DNA of 64,000 nt from Paraburkholderia sp. FT54 (GCF_031585635.1 NZ_CP134195.1:3348001-3412000), one strand, 5' to 3'. Positions 28,703 through 38,511 are shown, numbered from the stretch's first letter. The notes: generated by a model not told the origin, from the sequence alone. Numbers and translations: made by a program.

Positions 28703-29548
28703 TCAGGCCGAACGCCCTGACCGGTCGACCTGATCGAGCGGTTCTTCGATCAGCGTTGCCATGGCGGCGGATGTGGCGGCCCGCTCCGCCATCACCGCAC
28801 CGGCCATCACGGTGTGGCTTTGCATCTGCCGCAATGCGGCCGCAATCACGCCTTCCGCTTCCGCCGCCAGAGTGCGCCGGTCCGCGCCTGGCGCGAGCGG
28901 TGCGCAGACATAGATATGCGCGGTGAGCGATCCGCCACGCAGCAGCAGATTCAGCGAATCGGCCAGCGACAGGTCGTCGATATAGGCAGGCGCGGTGGAT
29001 TGTCGGCCCTGCGCGTCCTCATACATGATGCACAGCGGCTGCACCGGCGCGGACGCCGACACGGCCGCCTGAAACATATTCGCGTGAAATGGCAGCAGCG
29101 CCAGACCATTGGACGTCGTGCCTTCGGGAAACACGCACATCAACTCGCCCCCGCTCAGACGGTCGGACAGTTCATGCATGATCCGCTTCGCGTCGCTGCG
29201 CTTCTCGCGCTGAATGAACACCGTGTCCAGTTGCTGCGCGAGCCAGCCGACCACCGGCCATTGCCGGATCTCGGCCTTCGAGACAAACGGCGTGGGCCGC
29301 CACGCATTGATCACGTAAATGTCGATCCACGAGATGTGATTGGCGACCACCAGCGCGCCGCGATCGAGCCGCGCGCTGTCGTTGTGCACGACGAGTCGCA
29401 TGCCGCACAGGCGCAGCATTTTCAGCGACCATTCGCGATTGAGCGTGTGACGCACATCGGCACTGGCTTTGGGAAAGCGCGTCGCCACGATCCACATGCC
29501 GTGCAGCAGATGAAGGACGAGACGGGCCTTGCGTAACGCGAGCTTCAT
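28703..29548 (-). CDS. 1-acyl-glycerol-3-phosphate acyltransferase-like protein (PlsC family)
   Basis: Membrane-associated acyltransferase of about 281 residues. It carries the catalytic HX4D motif in VANHISWIDIYV and the acceptor-binding motif VFPEGTTSNG, with an N-terminal hydrophobic helix. Family members acylate lysophosphatidic acid or related lipids; here it could also serve an ornithine-lipid or phospholipid pathway. The start at 29548 (MKLALRKARL) follows the pyrC' stop by 61 bp; the frame upstream to 29653 overlaps pyrC'. The end-to-end arrangement with pyrC'-pyrB is common in this bacterial group. Confidence 0.86.
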   Translation of the reverse strand: MKLALRKARLVLHLLHGMWIVATRFPKASADVRHTLNREWSLKMLRLCGMRLVVHNDSARLDRGALVVANHISWIDIYVINAWRPTPFVSKAEIRQWPVVGWLAQQLDTVFIQREKRSDAKRIMHELSDRLSGGELMCVFPEGTTSNGLALLPFHANMFQAAVSASAPVQPLCIMYEDAQGRQSTAPAYIDDLSLADSLNLLLRGGSLTAHIYVCAPLAPGADRRTLAAEAEGVIAAALRQMQSHTVMAGAVMAERAATSAAMATLIEEPLDQVDRSGRSA

Positions 29549-29609
29549 GGTCGGAGCGTTCCTGATTGGGCCAATGAGCGGGACAATGAGCCTGGCAACA
29601 CTGCGGCTA

Positions 29610-30890
29610 TCAGTGCTGTTCGAATGCAACGTAGCCGGACACGATGGTCGCACGCACGCGCACCGGCAGTTCGTAGCCGAGGAACGGCGTATTGTGCCCC
29701 TGGCTCTTCAACGCACGCGGCTCGACGCGCCAGTGCGCGTGGCGGTCGAACACGCAGAGATCGGCCACGCCGCCCACAGCGATACGGCCCGCCGCGTCCA
29801 GTTTGAGCACGTCGGCCGGCGCCGTGGTGATGCGGTTCAGCGCCTTGGCGAGCGGCACGCCTGCTTCGTCGGCCCACTTCACCGTCAACGACAGGAACAG
29901 CTCCAGTCCGGTCGCACCGGGCGTGGCCTCGGCGAACGGCAGCAGCTTTTCGTCGTCGTCGACGGGCGTGTGGTCGGAGCAGATCGCGTCGATCGTGCCG
30001 TCCACCAGACCCGCGCGGATCGCTTCGCGATCGCGCTGTTGGCGCAGCGGCGGATCGAGGCGGAACTGCGCGTCGAAATAGCCGATGTCGAGATCGATCA
30101 GATGCACGTGATTCACGGTGACGTCGCACGACACCGGCAAGCCCTCGGCCTTCGCCGCGCGCATCAGCGCGATGCCCGCCGCCGACGACACGTGTGACAG
30201 ATGCACCCGCGCCCCGGTCACGCGCACCAGTTCGAAGATGGTATGCAGCGCGATGGTTTCCGCCGACACCGGCACGCCCGAGAGCCCGAGCCGCGACGCC
30301 AGCGCGCCGCTCGCCGCCACGCCGTCCTTGCCGAGATAAGCGTCCACCGGACGCAGCCACACGGTATAGCCGTAGGTCTTCGCGTATTGCAGCGCGCGCA
30401 TCAGCACCTGCGTATCGACCACCGGCACGTCGGCCTGCGAAAAACCGATGCAGCCCGCTTCGGTCAATTCGACCATTTCGGTGATGACCTGCCCCTTGAG
30501 GCCAACGGTCAGCGCGCCGAGCGGATACACGTGCGCCTGGTTCAGAGTGCGCGCGCGGAACTTGAGCATCTCGACGAGGCCCGGTTCATCGAGCGTGGGA
30601 TCGGTGTCCGGCGGACACACGAGGCTCGTCACGCCGCCCGCGAGCGCCGCGGCCATTTCGGATTCGAGCGTGGCCTTGTGTTCGTAGCCCGGCTCGCGCA
30701 AACGCGCGGACAGATCGACCAGACCCGGCACGACACAGAGGCCTTTGGCGTCGATCGTCTTCGCCGCGTTGAAATCCGCGGGCGCGTCGCCGATGGCGAC
30801 GATCTTGCCCGCTTCGATAAAAATGTCCTGCTGCTGTTCGGTGCCCGCTGCCGGATCGATCAGCGTGCCGCCTTGAATATGAATCTTCAT
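29610..30890 (-). CDS. Dihydroorotase-like protein lacking the HxH zinc ligands (PyrC')
   Basis: Amidohydrolase-fold protein of 426 residues next to pyrB. The family motif DxHxHxRxPG reads VDLSARLREPG here, so both metal-binding histidines are gone. Later strings are partly kept (HLSHVSSAAG, CSDHTPVDDDEKLLPF, ATGLELFLS). In Pseudomonas and relatives, an inactive pyrC' product forms a structural complex with aspartate transcarbamoylase; the same role is likely here. A catalytic dihydroorotase should be encoded elsewhere. The ATG at 30890 (MKIHIQGGTL) is chosen; the frame extends 11 codons upstream. It lies 94 bp after pyrB. Confidence 0.88.
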   Translation of the reverse strand: MKIHIQGGTLIDPAAGTEQQQDIFIEAGKIVAIGDAPADFNAAKTIDAKGLCVVPGLVDLSARLREPGYEHKATLESEMAAALAGGVTSLVCPPDTDPTLDEPGLVEMLKFRARTLNQAHVYPLGALTVGLKGQVITEMVELTEAGCIGFSQADVPVVDTQVLMRALQYAKTYGYTVWLRPVDAYLGKDGVAASGALASRLGLSGVPVSAETIALHTIFELVRVTGARVHLSHVSSAAGIALMRAAKAEGLPVSCDVTVNHVHLIDLDIGYFDAQFRLDPPLRQQRDREAIRAGLVDGTIDAICSDHTPVDDDEKLLPFAEATPGATGLELFLSLTVKWADEAGVPLAKALNRITTAPADVLKLDAAGRIAVGGVADLCVFDRHAHWRVEPRALKSQGHNTPFLGYELPVRVRATIVSGYVAFEQH

Positions 30891-30984
30891 GTGCTGCCTT
30901 ATGTTCAGCCTGGTTCCGCGCAATGTGTCGCGGTGTGTACGGCGCGTGAGTGACGCGGCGCCGTGACGCTCTGCATCTGCAAGA

Positions 30985-32010
30985 TCAATCGTGATTGCCC
31001 GCGACGATCCCCATCACCGCCATGCGCACTGCGATACCGAAAGTCACCTGGTTCAGAATCACCGATTGCGGGCCGTCGGCCACTTGCGAGTCGATTTCGA
31101 CGCCGCGATTCATCGGGCCGGGGTGCATCACGATCGCGTCGGGCGCGGCGAGCGCGAGACGCTCCGGCGTCAAGCCCCAGCTCTTGAAGTACTCCTGCGC
31201 CGACGGCAGCAATGCGCCGCTCATCCGCTCGTTCTGCAGACGCAGCATGATAATCACGTCGACGTCCTTCAACCCTTCGTCGAGATTGTGGAACACGCGT
31301 ACGCCCATCTGTTCGAGGCCGCCCGGCAATAGCGTGCGCGGGCCGATCGCGCGCACTTCCGGCACGCCGAGCGTGGTCAGCGCGTGAATGTCCGAGCGCG
31401 CGACCCGCGAATGCAGAATGTCGCCGACGATCGCCACGCGCAGCTTCGTGAAGTCCTTCTTGTAGTGGCGAATCGTGTACATGTCGAGCAGCCCCTGCGT
31501 GGGATGCGCGTGACGGCCGTCGCCGGCATTGATCACGTGCACGTGCGGTGCGCAATGCTGGGCGATCAGATACGGCGCGCCGCTCGATGCGTGGCGCACG
31601 ACGAACATGTCGGCATGCATCGCCGAGAGGTTGTTGATCGTGTCGAGCAGCGATTCGCCCTTGCTGGTGGACGACGCGTTGATGTTCAGATTCAGCACGT
31701 CCGCCGACAGACGCGTCGCGGCGATCTCGAAGGTGGTACGGGTGCGCGTCGAGTTCTCGAAGAACAGGTTGAACACCGACTTGCCGCGCAACAGCGGCAC
31801 CTTCTTCACTTCGCGATCCGTCACGCTGACGAACTGGTCGGCGGTATCGAGAATGTGATTGACGATCGCCTTCGGCAGGCCCTCGATCGACAACAGATGT
31901 TTCAGCTCGCCGTTTTTCGTGAGCTGCGGGTTGCCCTTCAGGAAGCCATAACGGAAGCGCTCGGTGGCGCTATCGGCGGAGTCCTTGGGAGCCTGGGTGG
32001 CGGTGTTCAT
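30985..32010 (-). CDS. pyrB: Aspartate carbamoyltransferase catalytic chain
   Basis: Second step of de novo pyrimidine synthesis, joining carbamoyl phosphate and aspartate. It has 341 residues, with an N-terminal extension relative to E. coli PyrB as in Pseudomonas-type enzymes. The carbamoyl-phosphate motif is [13 protein letters not shown]; other signatures are [12 protein letters not shown] and [12 protein letters not shown]. The start at 32010 gives [10 protein letters not shown]. Neighbours are pyrR upstream (196 bp) and the pseudo-dihydroorotase downstream, supporting a PyrB-PyrC' holoenzyme. Confidence 0.96.
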   Translation of the reverse strand: MNTATQAPKDSADSATERFRYGFLKGNPQLTKNGELKHLLSIEGLPKAIVNHILDTADQFVSVTDREVKKVPLLRGKSVFNLFFENSTRTRTTFEIAATRLSADVLNLNINASSTSKGESLLDTINNLSAMHADMFVVRHASSGAPYLIAQHCAPHVHVINAGDGRHAHPTQGLLDMYTIRHYKKDFTKLRVAIVGDILHSRVARSDIHALTTLGVPEVRAIGPRTLLPGGLEQMGVRVFHNLDEGLKDVDVIIMLRLQNERMSGALLPSAQEYFKSWGLTPERLALAAPDAIVMHPGPMNRGVEIDSQVADGPQSVILNQVTFGIAVRMAVMGIVAGNHD

Positions 32011-32206
32011 GGTGTACCTGCTCAAATACGGGCTTCAACGTGATCGACGTCGATGCGGACTGCGTGTGACGATGCCAGGTCGGGCTTCGCGCGTTTGGCT
32101 GCGACGAACGGCTCGGAAATTCTCTTTTACGTGGCGTGTGACGATTCAATGCGAAGCGCGCAATGCGACGGGCTCGATGGACACTCGCGCACGCTCACGC
32201 CGCATT

Positions 32207-32761
32207 TCAATCGACGCGTGCTTCAGTATGAAAAGTGAAACGCGGCTGACCTTGTGCGCCGCCCGCTTCACTGCTGCCCGTGCGAGCCAGCACGAGCGTG
32301 GCGTCGGCGGGGATGTTCACCACGCCGCCAACAAAGCGCGCCGCCACCGGCAATTCGCGCCCGCCGCGATCGGCGAGCACCGCCAGTTCGACCGACGCCG
32401 GGCGGCCATAGTCGTACAACTCGTTGAGCGCCGCGCGGATCGTGCGGCCGGTGTACAGCACGTCGTCGACCAGCACGATACGGCGCCCGTCGACCGGAAA
32501 CGGCAGCGAGGTGGGACTCGCCTGCGAGTGCAGGCCTTTTTTCGCGTAGTCGTCGCGATGCAGCGCGACGTTCACCACGCCGAAGCTCGCCAGGTTCAGG
32601 TCGCGCGCGAGCCGCTCGGCAAGCCACGCGCCGCCGCTGTAGATGCCGGCCAGCACAGCGCCATCGGCGCCATCTTGCCCGGCGCCGAGCTGCTCGCCAT
32701 ACACCGCGCGAATCTGGTCGAGCAGCGCGCGATAAAGCGCTTCGGCGTCAATGGAACTCAT
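32207..32761 (-). CDS. pyrR: PyrR-family phosphoribosyltransferase
   Basis: A 184-residue phosphoribosyltransferase-fold protein with the PRPP loop [17 protein letters not shown]. In Firmicutes PyrR binds pyr mRNA; in proteobacteria the homologue beside pyrB is mostly known as a weak uracil phosphoribosyltransferase or possible regulator. It overlaps the 3' end of ruvX by 14 bp and precedes pyrB in the same direction. I saw no evident PyrR anti-terminator structure in the 196-bp gap, but did not fold it. Confidence 0.9.
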   Translation of the reverse strand: MSSIDAEALYRALLDQIRAVYGEQLGAGQDGADGAVLAGIYSGGAWLAERLARDLNLASFGVVNVALHRDDYAKKGLHSQASPTSLPFPVDGRRIVLVDDVLYTGRTIRAALNELYDYGRPASVELAVLADRGGRELPVAARFVGGVVNIPADATLVLARTGSSEAGGAQGQPRFTFHTEARVD

Positions 32762-33188
32762 GATCGTCGGAAAGTCCGTCTAGATATTGCTGGAGGATGA
32801 TGCTGGCGGCTTCGGCGTCGAGCATGTCGGCGCGGCCGTTTCCTGCGCGGATTTCCGCCTTCGCCTCGACCGACGAATAGCGTTCGTCGATCCACGTGAC
32901 CGGCAGATTGAAGCGGCCATTCAGCTGATTGCCGAAGCGCTTCGCGAGTTGCGTCATTTCGTGCGGCGTGCCGTCCGGATGCATGGGCAAGCCGACCACG
33001 AGCGCGTCCGGCTTCCATTCGGCGATCAGTTTGCCGAGCGCCTCGAAGCGGTATTCGCGGCTGCGGTTCTGCACGATCACCAGCGGCCGCGCGCGACGCG
33101 TGAGCGAATTGCCGACCGCCACGCCGATGCGTTTTTCACCGTAGTCGAACGCAAGCAGCGTCGCCTCACGTCCGGCCGCCAGGCTCAT
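32748..33188 (-). CDS. ruvX: Putative pre-16S rRNA nuclease / Holliday junction resolvase-like (YqgF/RuvX)
   Basis: RNase H-fold protein of 146 residues. The acidic active-site motifs are [40 protein letters not shown] and [14 protein letters not shown]. Experimental work on YqgF in E. coli points to 16S rRNA 5' maturation. It overlaps algH by 4 bp and pyrR by 14 bp, the classic algH-yqgF-pyrR-pyrB chain of beta- and gamma-proteobacteria. Confidence 0.95.
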   Translation of the reverse strand: MSLAAGREATLLAFDYGEKRIGVAVGNSLTRRARPLVIVQNRSREYRFEALGKLIAEWKPDALVVGLPMHPDGTPHEMTQLAKRFGNQLNGRFNLPVTWIDERYSSVEAKAEIRAGNGRADMLDAEAASIILQQYLDGLSDDHEFH

Positions 33189-33763
33189 GCGTGGCCCGCC
33201 TCGCCCGAGAGCATCGACAGGTTGATGCCGAGAAGAGCCAATGCCGCTTCGAGACGCTCTTCGGCGGGCACGTCGAAGACGATTTTCGGGTCGGCTTCGA
33301 CCGTCAGCCAGCCGTTCTTCGAAATCTCTTCTTCGAGCTGACCCGCGCCCCAGCCGGCATGGCCGAGCGTGAGCAGAAAACGCTCGGGACCCGTGCCGCT
33401 CGCCACGGCCTCGAGCACGTCTTTCGAGGTGGTCATCTCGAGACCGCCCGGCACCGACATGGACGAGGTGTACGCGTTGCCGTCTTTCGGATCGTGCAGC
33501 ACGAAGCCGCGCTCCGTTTGCACCGGGCCGCCGAAATAGACGGGCACATGGAGAAGGGGCTCGATCTCGAGCTTCAGATCGATGCGACTGAAGAGCGCTT
33601 GCAGGTCGATATCGGTCGGCCGGTTGATCACGAGGCCGAGCGCGCCGCGCTCACTGTGATCGCAAAGGTAGACCACCGTTCCTGAAAACGTCGGATCCGC
33701 CATGTTCGGCATGGCGATCAGGAACTGGTTGGTCAGATTGATGCGATCGGTACTCTTGGACAT
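33185..33763 (-). CDS. algH: YqgE/AlgH family protein
   Basis: DUF179 protein of 192 residues with [21 protein letters not shown] near the N-terminus and [15 protein letters not shown] next, both hallmarks of the family. Later [19 protein letters not shown] is equally typical. The biochemical role is unknown; the family is linked to alginate control only by an old Pseudomonas phenotype. The ATG at 33763 ([10 protein letters not shown]) matches the family start. It leads the algH-ruvX-pyrR-pyrB-pyrC' operon; a 256-bp gap lies upstream. Confidence 0.94.
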   Translation of the reverse strand: MSKSTDRINLTNQFLIAMPNMADPTFSGTVVYLCDHSERGALGLVINRPTDIDLQALFSRIDLKLEIEPLLHVPVYFGGPVQTERGFVLHDPKDGNAYTSSMSVPGGLEMTTSKDVLEAVASGTGPERFLLTLGHAGWGAGQLEEEISKNGWLTVEADPKIVFDVPAEERLEAALALLGINLSMLSGEAGHA

Positions 33764-34019
33764 AGTTCGGATTTTAGCAAAGACGATGCAGGATGGCGGG
33801 GCTTTGAGCGTGGAACCGCGATGCGTGCCATGAAGCGTGCCGCGAGCCATCGACGGCGGATCAAGTTGCACTCTATCACGCACGCGGGCGCTCGCCACGG
33901 TGCCATCTCGTGGTGTTGCGCGGCATGCCGGTTGCGCACGCTCGAGTCGCGTCACCGCGGCCCGTTGCGGCCGGCCGACAGCCGGTCCGACGCGCCAAAG
34001 AACCTGCCGCGCATATCGC

Positions 34020-35432
34020 TCACGCGCCGCCCTGCTCGATCGAATGCGTCAAGGCGGCCAGCGCGGTGTTGCCACCGGGCGGCGCAACACCCGCGGCGAC
34101 CTTGTGCAACGTGGCACGCAGGGCTTCAGCAGCCTGCTCGAGCGTGCTCGCCGCCGGTGCGGCGACGATCACATGCGCGCGCACCGCGGGTGTCGACACG
34201 CCCGCATGCGCGCGACGGCGCCACGCGAGCCCCAGCGCATCGGCCAGCAGCGCCACGTGCCCGAGGCCGAGGGCGCACGCGGCGGAGCCGAGCCGGTAGG
34301 CGGCATCACCCGCTTGCAGCGCTTCGCTGGGATCGGCTTTTTCCGGCTGGTCGGCCGCCCGGGCATGCTCGGTCAGCGCGGAGATCGAGGCATCCGCCGT
34401 TTGCAGGAAATCTTCGTAGGCGTTCGCATTGACGGTCAACACGCCCAACTCGCGCGTCAATGCACCGTGGATGGCGCTGATGGCCTGGGCCTGCACCGCG
34501 CCCGCCTCCCAAAGCATTTCGGATGCCTGGGTGCCCGCGACGTGCCAGTCGACGGTCAAACCGTAGTCGTGCAGCACCTCCACCTGGTCGGCGTCTTCCG
34601 CGGCGGCGCCGAATAAGGCGTAATCGCGCCACAGCAGCGCGAGCGTCGCGCGCACGAGGGAACGCGGCGCAAGCTCGATGCCGCGCGCGTGATCGGCCAA
34701 CGCGAGGTTGCAACGCGCGTAGAAACGGCGCGCGTCGGTGTCGCCGGTGGCGCGGCCGCCGACTCGCAAAGCCTTCGCGCAGGCTTTGGCGAGGCGCCAG
34801 AAATCGTAGGGGTCCGGGCCGGCGAGTTCGCCGAAAACGGCGTCCAGCTCGTCAAGCGCTGCGTTGGTGACCGCCAGCGCCGCCGCACTGCCAGTATCGG
34901 CCTGCGAGCGCAGCACCGGCAGTAGCGCGCGTTCGTAGCGTGCCCGCAAATGGGCCAGTTGATCAGCGGACTGCGCGTGCAGCGAGACCGGCGGCACCGG
35001 CCGCGCGGTCAACGCGAGATCTTCGAACGCCACGGTCGAACCGGGTGTGTGCTCGGCCAGATGCGTGCAGAGCGCCCGGTAGTGATTGAACAGGACGGGC
35101 GAGCAGGACAGCTCACGCAGATTGTGACGCTCGAGCGCGGCGCGGAAGTCGCGCAGGGCCGCGCCGAACACGGGCCGCACGTTCACCGCGTCGGCGGGGT
35201 CGCCTTCCGAGAGCGGCGAGAGCCGCACCAGCGCGTCAGCGAAGCGCTGTGCGCTCAGCCAGCCGGCTCCGCGCAATGCGTGTGACGCACGCAGCAGCGC
35301 CGAGGTGCTCTCGCTATGCTGTTCGAATGCCAGCAGCGCCTCGGCCAACGCAAGCTCGGCGGGACGCACAGCGCCGCCGCGCGGATTCGGCAAGGCGTCG
35401 AAGGAAACGGGTGCAGCGAATTGAAGAGTCAT
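34020..35432 (-). CDS. FimL/ChpA-N-terminal-like helical protein with degenerate Hpt motif
   Basis: An alanine-rich helical protein of 470 residues. Residues 48-57 (RASHALRGAG) resemble the phospho-acceptor motif of Hpt domains (HxLKG), with His51 in the accepting position. This layout recalls FimL or the N-terminal part of the type IV pilus chemosensor kinase ChpA. Gene order agrees: in related beta-proteobacteria such as Ralstonia the pilG-I-J-chpA cluster lies between algH and rubredoxin, exactly here. It may be the surviving relic of that cluster. No kinase, CheW or receiver domain is present. Family assignment is tentative. Confidence 0.45.
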   Translation of the reverse strand: MTLQFAAPVSFDALPNPRGGAVRPAELALAEALLAFEQHSESTSALLRASHALRGAGWLSAQRFADALVRLSPLSEGDPADAVNVRPVFGAALRDFRAALERHNLRELSCSPVLFNHYRALCTHLAEHTPGSTVAFEDLALTARPVPPVSLHAQSADQLAHLRARYERALLPVLRSQADTGSAAALAVTNAALDELDAVFGELAGPDPYDFWRLAKACAKALRVGGRATGDTDARRFYARCNLALADHARGIELAPRSLVRATLALLWRDYALFGAAAEDADQVEVLHDYGLTVDWHVAGTQASEMLWEAGAVQAQAISAIHGALTRELGVLTVNANAYEDFLQTADASISALTEHARAADQPEKADPSEALQAGDAAYRLGSAACALGLGHVALLADALGLAWRRRAHAGVSTPAVRAHVIVAAPAASTLEQAAEALRATLHKVAAGVAPPGGNTALAALTHSIEQGGA

Positions 35433-35699
35433 GGGCAGGCGACACGAAGCTGACGGGCCGTCGCCTCGCGTCGCACGCAGACTGATCGGCTAACGCGCGA
35501 ACCGGCGACAGGACAATGACAGACTAACGTTGCGACACGGTGCGGCCGAAGACATTCCGCGTCGACACGTAGGGGCAAACTGCACAACGCACCGGGTGCG
35601 TCCGATCGGCGCGCCACGCCGGTTGCGAAAGACCACGCCAAGGCCGCGCCGCGGGCATGCGGCACGCACCCGCGCCGGCATGCCAGCTGCTCCCGGACT

Positions 35700-35870
35700 T
35701 CAGATCTGGACCATCTCGAAATCTTCCTTGCGCGCGCCGCACTCCGGGCAAGTCCAGTTAATGGGGACGTCTTCCCAGCGCGTGCCCGGCGCAATGCCTT
35801 CGTCCGGCAAACCGGCTTCTTCGTCGTAAATCCAGCCGCAAATCAGGCACATCCAGCTTTGATATTCCAT
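35700..35870 (-). CDS. Rubredoxin
   Basis: A 56-residue iron-sulfur electron carrier. Both CxxCG knuckles are present: CLICGWIYDEEAG at residues 8-20 and CPECGARKEDFEMV at 41-54, supplying the four iron-binding cysteines. Length and spacing are canonical. It lies between the FimL-like gene and a divergent thiD-like gene, a conserved order in this group. The physiological partner (for example a monooxygenase or rubredoxin reductase) is not in the window. Confidence 0.96.
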   Translation of the reverse strand: MEYQSWMCLICGWIYDEEAGLPDEGIAPGTRWEDVPINWTCPECGARKEDFEMVQI

Positions 35871-36158
35871 TCTTGTGTCGCGTCGTAGAGTCCGTGGAAA
35901 CGGGAGCCATGATGGTACCGTGTTGCCGCCCCAATGCCTAGCAATCAGAAACGCGCAATCGTAATGTGCGACGGCCTTCGGCTATGCCGTTTGCGTCGGT
36001 CGGCACGGTGGTTGCGGCGCCGTGCCGCGTCGGCCGACGCCTGCTTGCCGCGACGCGTCGCGGGATGCGAAAAAACGCCCTCCCGACGGTTTAGGCCGCA
36101 TAATTGAGTCGATTGCGCACTCTCTGCGCCTAAATTTAGCTCCTTTCTGTCAATCTTC

Positions 36159-37019
36159 ATGCCCAGCGACACGCCTCCGATCGTCCTCACCTTCGGCCTC
36201 TCCGATCCCACCGGCGGCTCCGGCCTGCAAGCCGACCTGATGACTCTTGCCAGCATGGGCTGTCATGGCGTCTCCGTGCTCACGGGCTACACCGTGCGCG
36301 ACTCGGCCAGCTGCGACGAAGTCACCGGGCTCGACCCTGAAGTAGTCGCGACCCAGGCCCGGATGCTGCTCGAAGACATGCCGATCGCCGCCTTCAAGGT
36401 CGGCGCCTGCACCCGCGCGGAAGTGGTGAGCGCAATTGCCGAAGTCGTCGCCGATTACGACGACATTCCGCTGATTCTCGCCCCCGATTTCACGCTCGAC
36501 GACGAGCATGTGCTGTCCGCCGACGAACTGCGCGAAGCCATCGCCGATCTGCTCGCCCCACAAACCACGTTGCTGGTCGCCGATTCGGCCACGCTGCTCG
36601 CGCTCGCCCAGCCAGACGGCGACGCTGAAGCACCGAGCCTCGACGCCGCCATCTCGCACTTGCTGTCGCAAGGCTGCGAATACATTCTGTCGACGGAAAC
36701 CGGCACGCATCGGCACGTCAATACGCTTTTCAGCGAAGACGGCCAGTTGCGTCAGGACATGTGGGACCGCGGCAGCCATCGGATCATGGGCTTGACGGAT
36801 ACGCTGGGCTCGGCGATCGCCGCGTTGCTGGCCAATGGTCAGGAGCCCGCTGAAGCGGTGCGCGAGGCGCAGGAGTATTTGTACCAGGCGCTGCGCAACG
36901 CGTTCCGGCCGGGCATGGGTGCGTATATGCCGGATCGGTTCTTTTGGGCGCGCAGCAGCGACGACGAAACGCCGCCGGCAGCCGGCAAGGACGCAGCACC
37001 GGGCGAAGCCCGCCACTGA
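36159..37019 (+). CDS. thiD: ThiD-like phosphomethylpyrimidine kinase homologue with altered active-site motif
   Basis: Ribokinase-fold protein of 286 residues. The N-terminus fits HMP/HMP-P kinases (LTFGLSDPTGGSGLQADL, then MGCHGVSVLTGYTVRDS). The expected C-terminal anion hole with its catalytic cysteine, usually written GTGCTLSSAIA, reads GLTDTLGSAIA here, so the cysteine is missing. The protein may still bind pyrimidine but its kinase role is less certain than the usual annotation suggests. No other thiamine gene is adjacent. It is divergent from rubredoxin and convergent with groEL, with which it shared a terminator before an IS insertion. Confidence 0.75.
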   Translation: MPSDTPPIVLTFGLSDPTGGSGLQADLMTLASMGCHGVSVLTGYTVRDSASCDEVTGLDPEVVATQARMLLEDMPIAAFKVGACTRAEVVSAIAEVVADYDDIPLILAPDFTLDDEHVLSADELREAIADLLAPQTTLLVADSATLLALAQPDGDAEAPSLDAAISHLLSQGCEYILSTETGTHRHVNTLFSEDGQLRQDMWDRGSHRIMGLTDTLGSAIAALLANGQEPAEAVREAQEYLYQALRNAFRPGMGAYMPDRFFWARSSDDETPPAAGKDAAPGEARH

Positions 37020-37098
37020 TGGCTGGCGCGCGGCATTGGCCGCGCGAGCGACCGCTGTCGCTCTGGTCCGGGCGCTTCAGCCTGCGGCGAGCGCCCAT

Positions 37099-37111
37099 AA
37101 AAAAACCCGCA
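37099..37111. terminator. Left half of the split thiD/groEL bidirectional terminator
   Basis: The run AAAAAAACCCGCA is the left arm of a perfect inverted repeat whose right arm (TGCGGGTTTTTT) lies beyond the IS3-family element at 38569-38580. Without the element and one target copy, the site reads as a hairpin with TTGC loop and A/T tracts on both sides, an intrinsic terminator for both convergent genes. Confidence 0.85.
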
Positions 37112-37147
37112 TTGTGAACTGACCCCGCAAAGTTGGACAGTTTGAGT

Positions 37148-37984
37148 TCAGGTTTGAGCGGGCTGGGTTCTGTACATCACAGGACTCAGCCCGTTCAGTT
37201 TGAGCTTGATGCGTTTGTGGTTGTAGTAGTGAATGTATTGTCTGATGCCAGCCTTCAACTCGTCGATACTTTCAAACCTGCTCAGCCGGAAGAACTCCGC
37301 CTTGAGCGTGCCAAAGAAGCTTTCCATTGCCGCATTGTCGTAGCAGTTTGCCTTGCGCGACATGCTCTGCGTCAGGCCGTGTTGATCCAGCAGCCTCCGG
37401 TAAGCAGGCATCTGGTACTGCCAGCCCTGGTCTGAATGCAGCAGCGGGGTCTCCTGGGGACCAAGCTTTGCCAGCGCTTTTTTTAGCATGCTGCTGACCA
37501 GATCGAAGACCGGTCGGGTGTTCATCTGATAAGCCACGATCTCGCCGTTATACAGATCCATGATCGGCGAGAGATACAGCTTCTGACCCAGCACGTTGAA
37601 CTCCGTCACGTCCGTCACCCACTTCTGATTGGGCTGCTGTGCGCTGAACTCGCGGTTTAACAGGTTCGGCGCAATACGGCCGACTTCGCCGCGCCATGAG
37701 CGGTATTTCTTCGCGCGCACCAGCGATTTCAGTTTCAGTTCTCCCATCAGACGTTGCACCGTCTTGTGGTTCACGCTCGGGCCTGCCTGCCGGATCGCCG
37801 CCGTGATGCGCCGGTAGCCATAACGGCCCTTGTGGCGTTCATACACAGTCTTGATGCGGGTTTTGAGGTCCTTGTGCCGCTCACCGGCATCCGGCACGCT
37901 CAACTGGTAATAGAACGTGCTGCGCGCCAGACCCGCTGCCTTCAGCAAAGCGGGCATCGGGTGGTGCTGCCGGAGCTCCTGCAC
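37148..37984 (-). CDS. IS3-family transposase OrfB (DDE integrase)
   Basis: Catalytic half of the transposase, 278 residues. The DDE triad is visible in WVTDVTEFNV, LLHSDQGWQYQ and NCYDNAAMESFFGTLKAE. It has its own GTG overlapping the orfA TAG by one base, but the active enzyme is probably an OrfA-OrfB fusion made by -1 slippage on AAAAAG (37993-37998). The HTH_21-type region near residues 30-60 (VYERHKGRYGYRRI) is present. Confidence 0.93.
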   Translation of the reverse strand: MQELRQHHPMPALLKAAGLARSTFYYQLSVPDAGERHKDLKTRIKTVYERHKGRYGYRRITAAIRQAGPSVNHKTVQRLMGELKLKSLVRAKKYRSWRGEVGRIAPNLLNREFSAQQPNQKWVTDVTEFNVLGQKLYLSPIMDLYNGEIVAYQMNTRPVFDLVSSMLKKALAKLGPQETPLLHSDQGWQYQMPAYRRLLDQHGLTQSMSRKANCYDNAAMESFFGTLKAEFFRLSRFESIDELKAGIRQYIHYYNHKRIKLKLNGLSPVMYRTQPAQT

Positions 37985-38511
37985 TATTTGCGCTTTTTCT
38001 TCTGCACGCCCTGCTTCTTTGCCTGAAGCAGGGCATCGAGCTTTTTTAGATAGGCCACCTCCGCGCGCAGGTACTCGTTTTCCTTGAGCAACTGCTCACG
38101 CGTGCGCTTATCTGGCGCACTGTCTTCGGTCGGCTTTTCAGGAACTGGCTGGGTCATGGTTTTGCGGCGCCATCGTGGACGAGGCGCCAGTGCGTCGATA
38201 CCGCCTTCATGATACCGGCGTTCCCATTGCGCTATGCAGCCCGGACTGCGGATGTCGAACACCGCAGCCACCTGCCGGTATGGCAAATCCTTCTGCCACA
38301 TGTGCATGAGTACCGACATCCTGAACTGCGCGTCATAGTGACTGAATTTCTTGCGCAGTCCGTCCCGTCCATGTTGCTCGTAGGCCGAAATCCACAGCTG
38401 TAAAACCGAGCGACTCACTCCATACCGCTTTGCAAGTACCTCGACACCAGCCGAACCGGCCACGTACTGCTTCACCAGCTTCAGCTTTAACTGCTCACTG
38501 TACTTCGTCAT
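37984..38511 (-). CDS. IS3-family transposase OrfA (helix-turn-helix)
   Basis: DNA-binding half of the transposase, 175 residues. It carries two HTH units (VEVLAKRYGVSRSVLQLWI and YRQVAAVFDIRSPGCIAQWE), the IS150-group pattern, and a C-terminal leucine-zipper-like helix (LLKENEYLRAEVAYLKKLDALL). The frame ends at TAG just after the slippery AAAAAG. The ATG at 38511 follows a strong hairpin formed from the right inverted repeat. Confidence 0.92.
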   Translation of the reverse strand: MTKYSEQLKLKLVKQYVAGSAGVEVLAKRYGVSRSVLQLWISAYEQHGRDGLRKKFSHYDAQFRMSVLMHMWQKDLPYRQVAAVFDIRSPGCIAQWERRYHEGGIDALAPRPRWRRKTMTQPVPEKPTEDSAPDKRTREQLLKENEYLRAEVAYLKKLDALLQAKKQGVQKKKRK

